This document shows, in pieces, positions 5,955 to 6,534 of a stretch of 6,534 bases of DNA (the stretch's first letter is position 1; the number at the start of each line of letters is the position of its first letter). Position numbers and translations under genes: made by a program. This DNA is from Pseudomonadota bacterium (GTDB lineage: Bacteria; Pseudomonadota; Gammaproteobacteria; Burkholderiales; Thiobacillaceae), in NCBI GenBank assembly GCA_021836225.1, contig JAKBJA010000102.1, positions 3,225 through 9,758 of the forward strand, read 5' to 3'. The notes beneath the pieces were generated by a model. That model saw nothing but the letters and a program-made list of their open reading frames with translations. It ran no database searches and was not told the origin of the DNA.

Positions 5955-6434
5955 AGCAAGGATGATACCGTGCGCTGCCATAGCCATCTGGCCGACGAGG
6001 CGGCGACGCTGGCATTCGGCGCGAAGCTGGCGCGGGAACTGGCGCCCGGCCTCACCCTCTACCTCGAAGGCGATCTCGGGGCGGGCAAGACGACGCTGGT
6101 GCGCGGGGTGCTGCGCGCGCTGGGTTACGGCGGCCGGGTGAAGAGCCCGACCTACACGCTGGCAGAAAGCTATAGCCTGCCAGCGTTTGAGCTGTATCAT
6201 TTTGATCTATATCGTATGCATCACCCGCGTGAATGGCTCGACGCCGGGTTTCGCGATGTCAGCGACGGTCAGGCGGTGAGCCTGATCGAATGGCCGGAAA
6301 AGGCCGCCGGCTGGTTGCCGCCGCCGGACGTGATCGTCCGGCTGACGATCGCAGACGACGCGCGTGAAATCGAATGCGAGGCTGCAAGCCCGCGCGGCGC
6401 TCACTATCTGGAGACATGTTGCACGAACTGCTGA
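5949..6434 (+). CDS. tsaE: tRNA t6A37 threonylcarbamoyltransferase complex ATPase TsaE
   Basis: TsaE is the ATPase of the TsaBDE complex, which installs threonylcarbamoyl on A37 of ANN-decoding tRNAs. As drawn it has 161 residues (about 153 in E. coli). The Walker A loop is GDLGAGKTT (41-49), followed by SPTYTLAESY (66-75), the YHFDLYR motif (83-89) and IEWPEKA (113-119), all typical of TsaE/YjeE. The ATG at 5949 has no Shine-Dalgarno sequence and lies inside a palindrome shared with the queG start. A GTG at 5970, in frame and preceded by AAGGA with a 7-nt spacer, is an attractive alternative giving 154 residues and beginning just before the conserved HLADEAAT segment. The gene's end overlaps the start of the amidase gene by 19 nt, indicating an operon; tsaE-amiC is a familiar arrangement in proteobacteria. 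Confidence 0.95.
   Translation: MHSKDDTVRCHSHLADEAATLAFGAKLARELAPGLTLYLEGDLGAGKTTLVRGVLRALGYGGRVKSPTYTLAESYSLPAFELYHFDLYRMHHPREWLDAGFRDVSDGQAVSLIEWPEKAAGWLPPPDVIVRLTIADDAREIECEAASPRGAHYLETCCTNC
5958..5962 (+). promoter_or_regulatory. tsaE: Shine-Dalgarno sequence favouring a GTG start for tsaE
   Basis: AAGGA lies 7 nt upstream of GTG 5970, near-ideal spacing, and downstream of the ATG at 5949, so it cannot serve that ATG. If it is used, tsaE starts at 5970 and leaves 15 bp between the divergent queG and tsaE coding regions instead of a 6 bp overlap. Confidence 0.5.
6410..6413 (+). promoter_or_regulatory. Shine-Dalgarno sequence for the amidase gene, inside tsaE
   Basis: GGAG near the 3' end of tsaE lies only 2 nt before ATG 6416 but 5 nt before the next codon, TTG 6419. 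The spacing fits TTG 6419 better, so the amidase may start one codon later than drawn. Location inside the upstream gene suggests translation from a shared mRNA. Confidence 0.5.
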
Positions 6435-6534
6435 AAATTTTCCTGCTGTGCAGTGTGCTGGCGTCGGGCTGGGCCCAGGCGCTGCAGCTGTCTGCTACCC
6501 GCTTGTGGCCGTCGCCCGATTACACGCGGATCAC
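6416..6534 (+). CDS. amiC: N-acetylmuramoyl-L-alanine amidase (AmiC-like), N-terminal fragment
   Basis: This gene runs off the window; 39 codons are visible. The N-terminus has a signal peptide: a short basic start (MLHELLK), a hydrophobic core (IFLLCSVLASG) and a probable cleavage site after WAQA (residue 22). The mature part begins LQLSATRLWPSPDYTRI, which resembles the opening strand of an AMIN domain (xxRxWPxxDYTR), the module that directs periplasmic AmiB/AmiC amidases to peptidoglycan at the division site. The catalytic zinc amidase domain would lie downstream and is not seen. It overlaps tsaE by 19 nt in another frame, and the tsaE-amidase order is common in proteobacteria, often followed by mutL and miaA. 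The start may be ATG 6416 or TTG 6419. The amiC symbol rests on the AMIN-like start and gene order; amiB-type naming is equally possible. Confidence 0.8.
   Translation, partial: MLHELLKIFLLCSVLASGWAQALQLSATRLWPSPDYTRI

Noticed and set aside
5955..6200. N-terminal extension of queG (82 extra residues)
   Set aside because: The extension is wholly antisense to tsaE, including its Walker A loop, has no QueG-like motif, and normal family length is reached from ATG 5954.

Overview
The window is GC-rich (roughly 60-65% by eye), gene-dense and looks like core chromosome from a betaproteobacterium, most likely a Thiobacillus/Rhodocyclaceae-type lineage. That placement is inferred from protein character (the roughly 400-residue TrpRS, the short CDF transporter, the TsaE-AmiC pair); no marker here gives a genus. 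There are no RNA genes, mobile elements, CRISPR arrays or long repeats. The longest stretch without a gene is about 120 bp.

Layout: (1) 1-253 (+) is the C-terminus of a membrane site-2 protease, followed by trpS (289-1491, +). (2) A secreted-type histidine phosphatase (1516-2148, -) is convergent with trpS and divergent from a flavodoxin-family gene (2269-2952, +); they share a 120 bp promoter region. (3) arfB (2965-3390, -) lies 16 nt behind murI (3407-4204, -), probably as one transcript. (4) A short cation-diffusion-facilitator gene (4288-4902, +) is divergent from murI, and its stop codon overlaps that of queG (4899-5954, -). (5) queG and tsaE (5949-6434, +) begin back to back at one ATGCAT palindrome. 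(6) tsaE runs into the start of an AMIN-domain N-acetylmuramoyl-L-alanine amidase (6416 to the window edge).

Functionally, much of the window serves translation: tryptophan charging (TrpRS), stalled-ribosome rescue (ArfB), queuosine at tRNA position 34 (QueG) and t6A at position 37 (TsaE). MurI and the amidase serve peptidoglycan synthesis and remodelling. Two proteins show [4Fe-4S]-type cysteine sets: QueG, as expected, and TrpRS, whose cysteines closely match the spacing known from Thermotoga TrpRS.

I found no evidence of a novel multi-gene system. The points most worth a second look are the probable Fe-S TrpRS, the flavodoxin-like protein with a Leu/Pro hydrophobic insert, the cysteine-containing metal site of the CDF transporter, and the zero-gap divergent starts of queG and tsaE.
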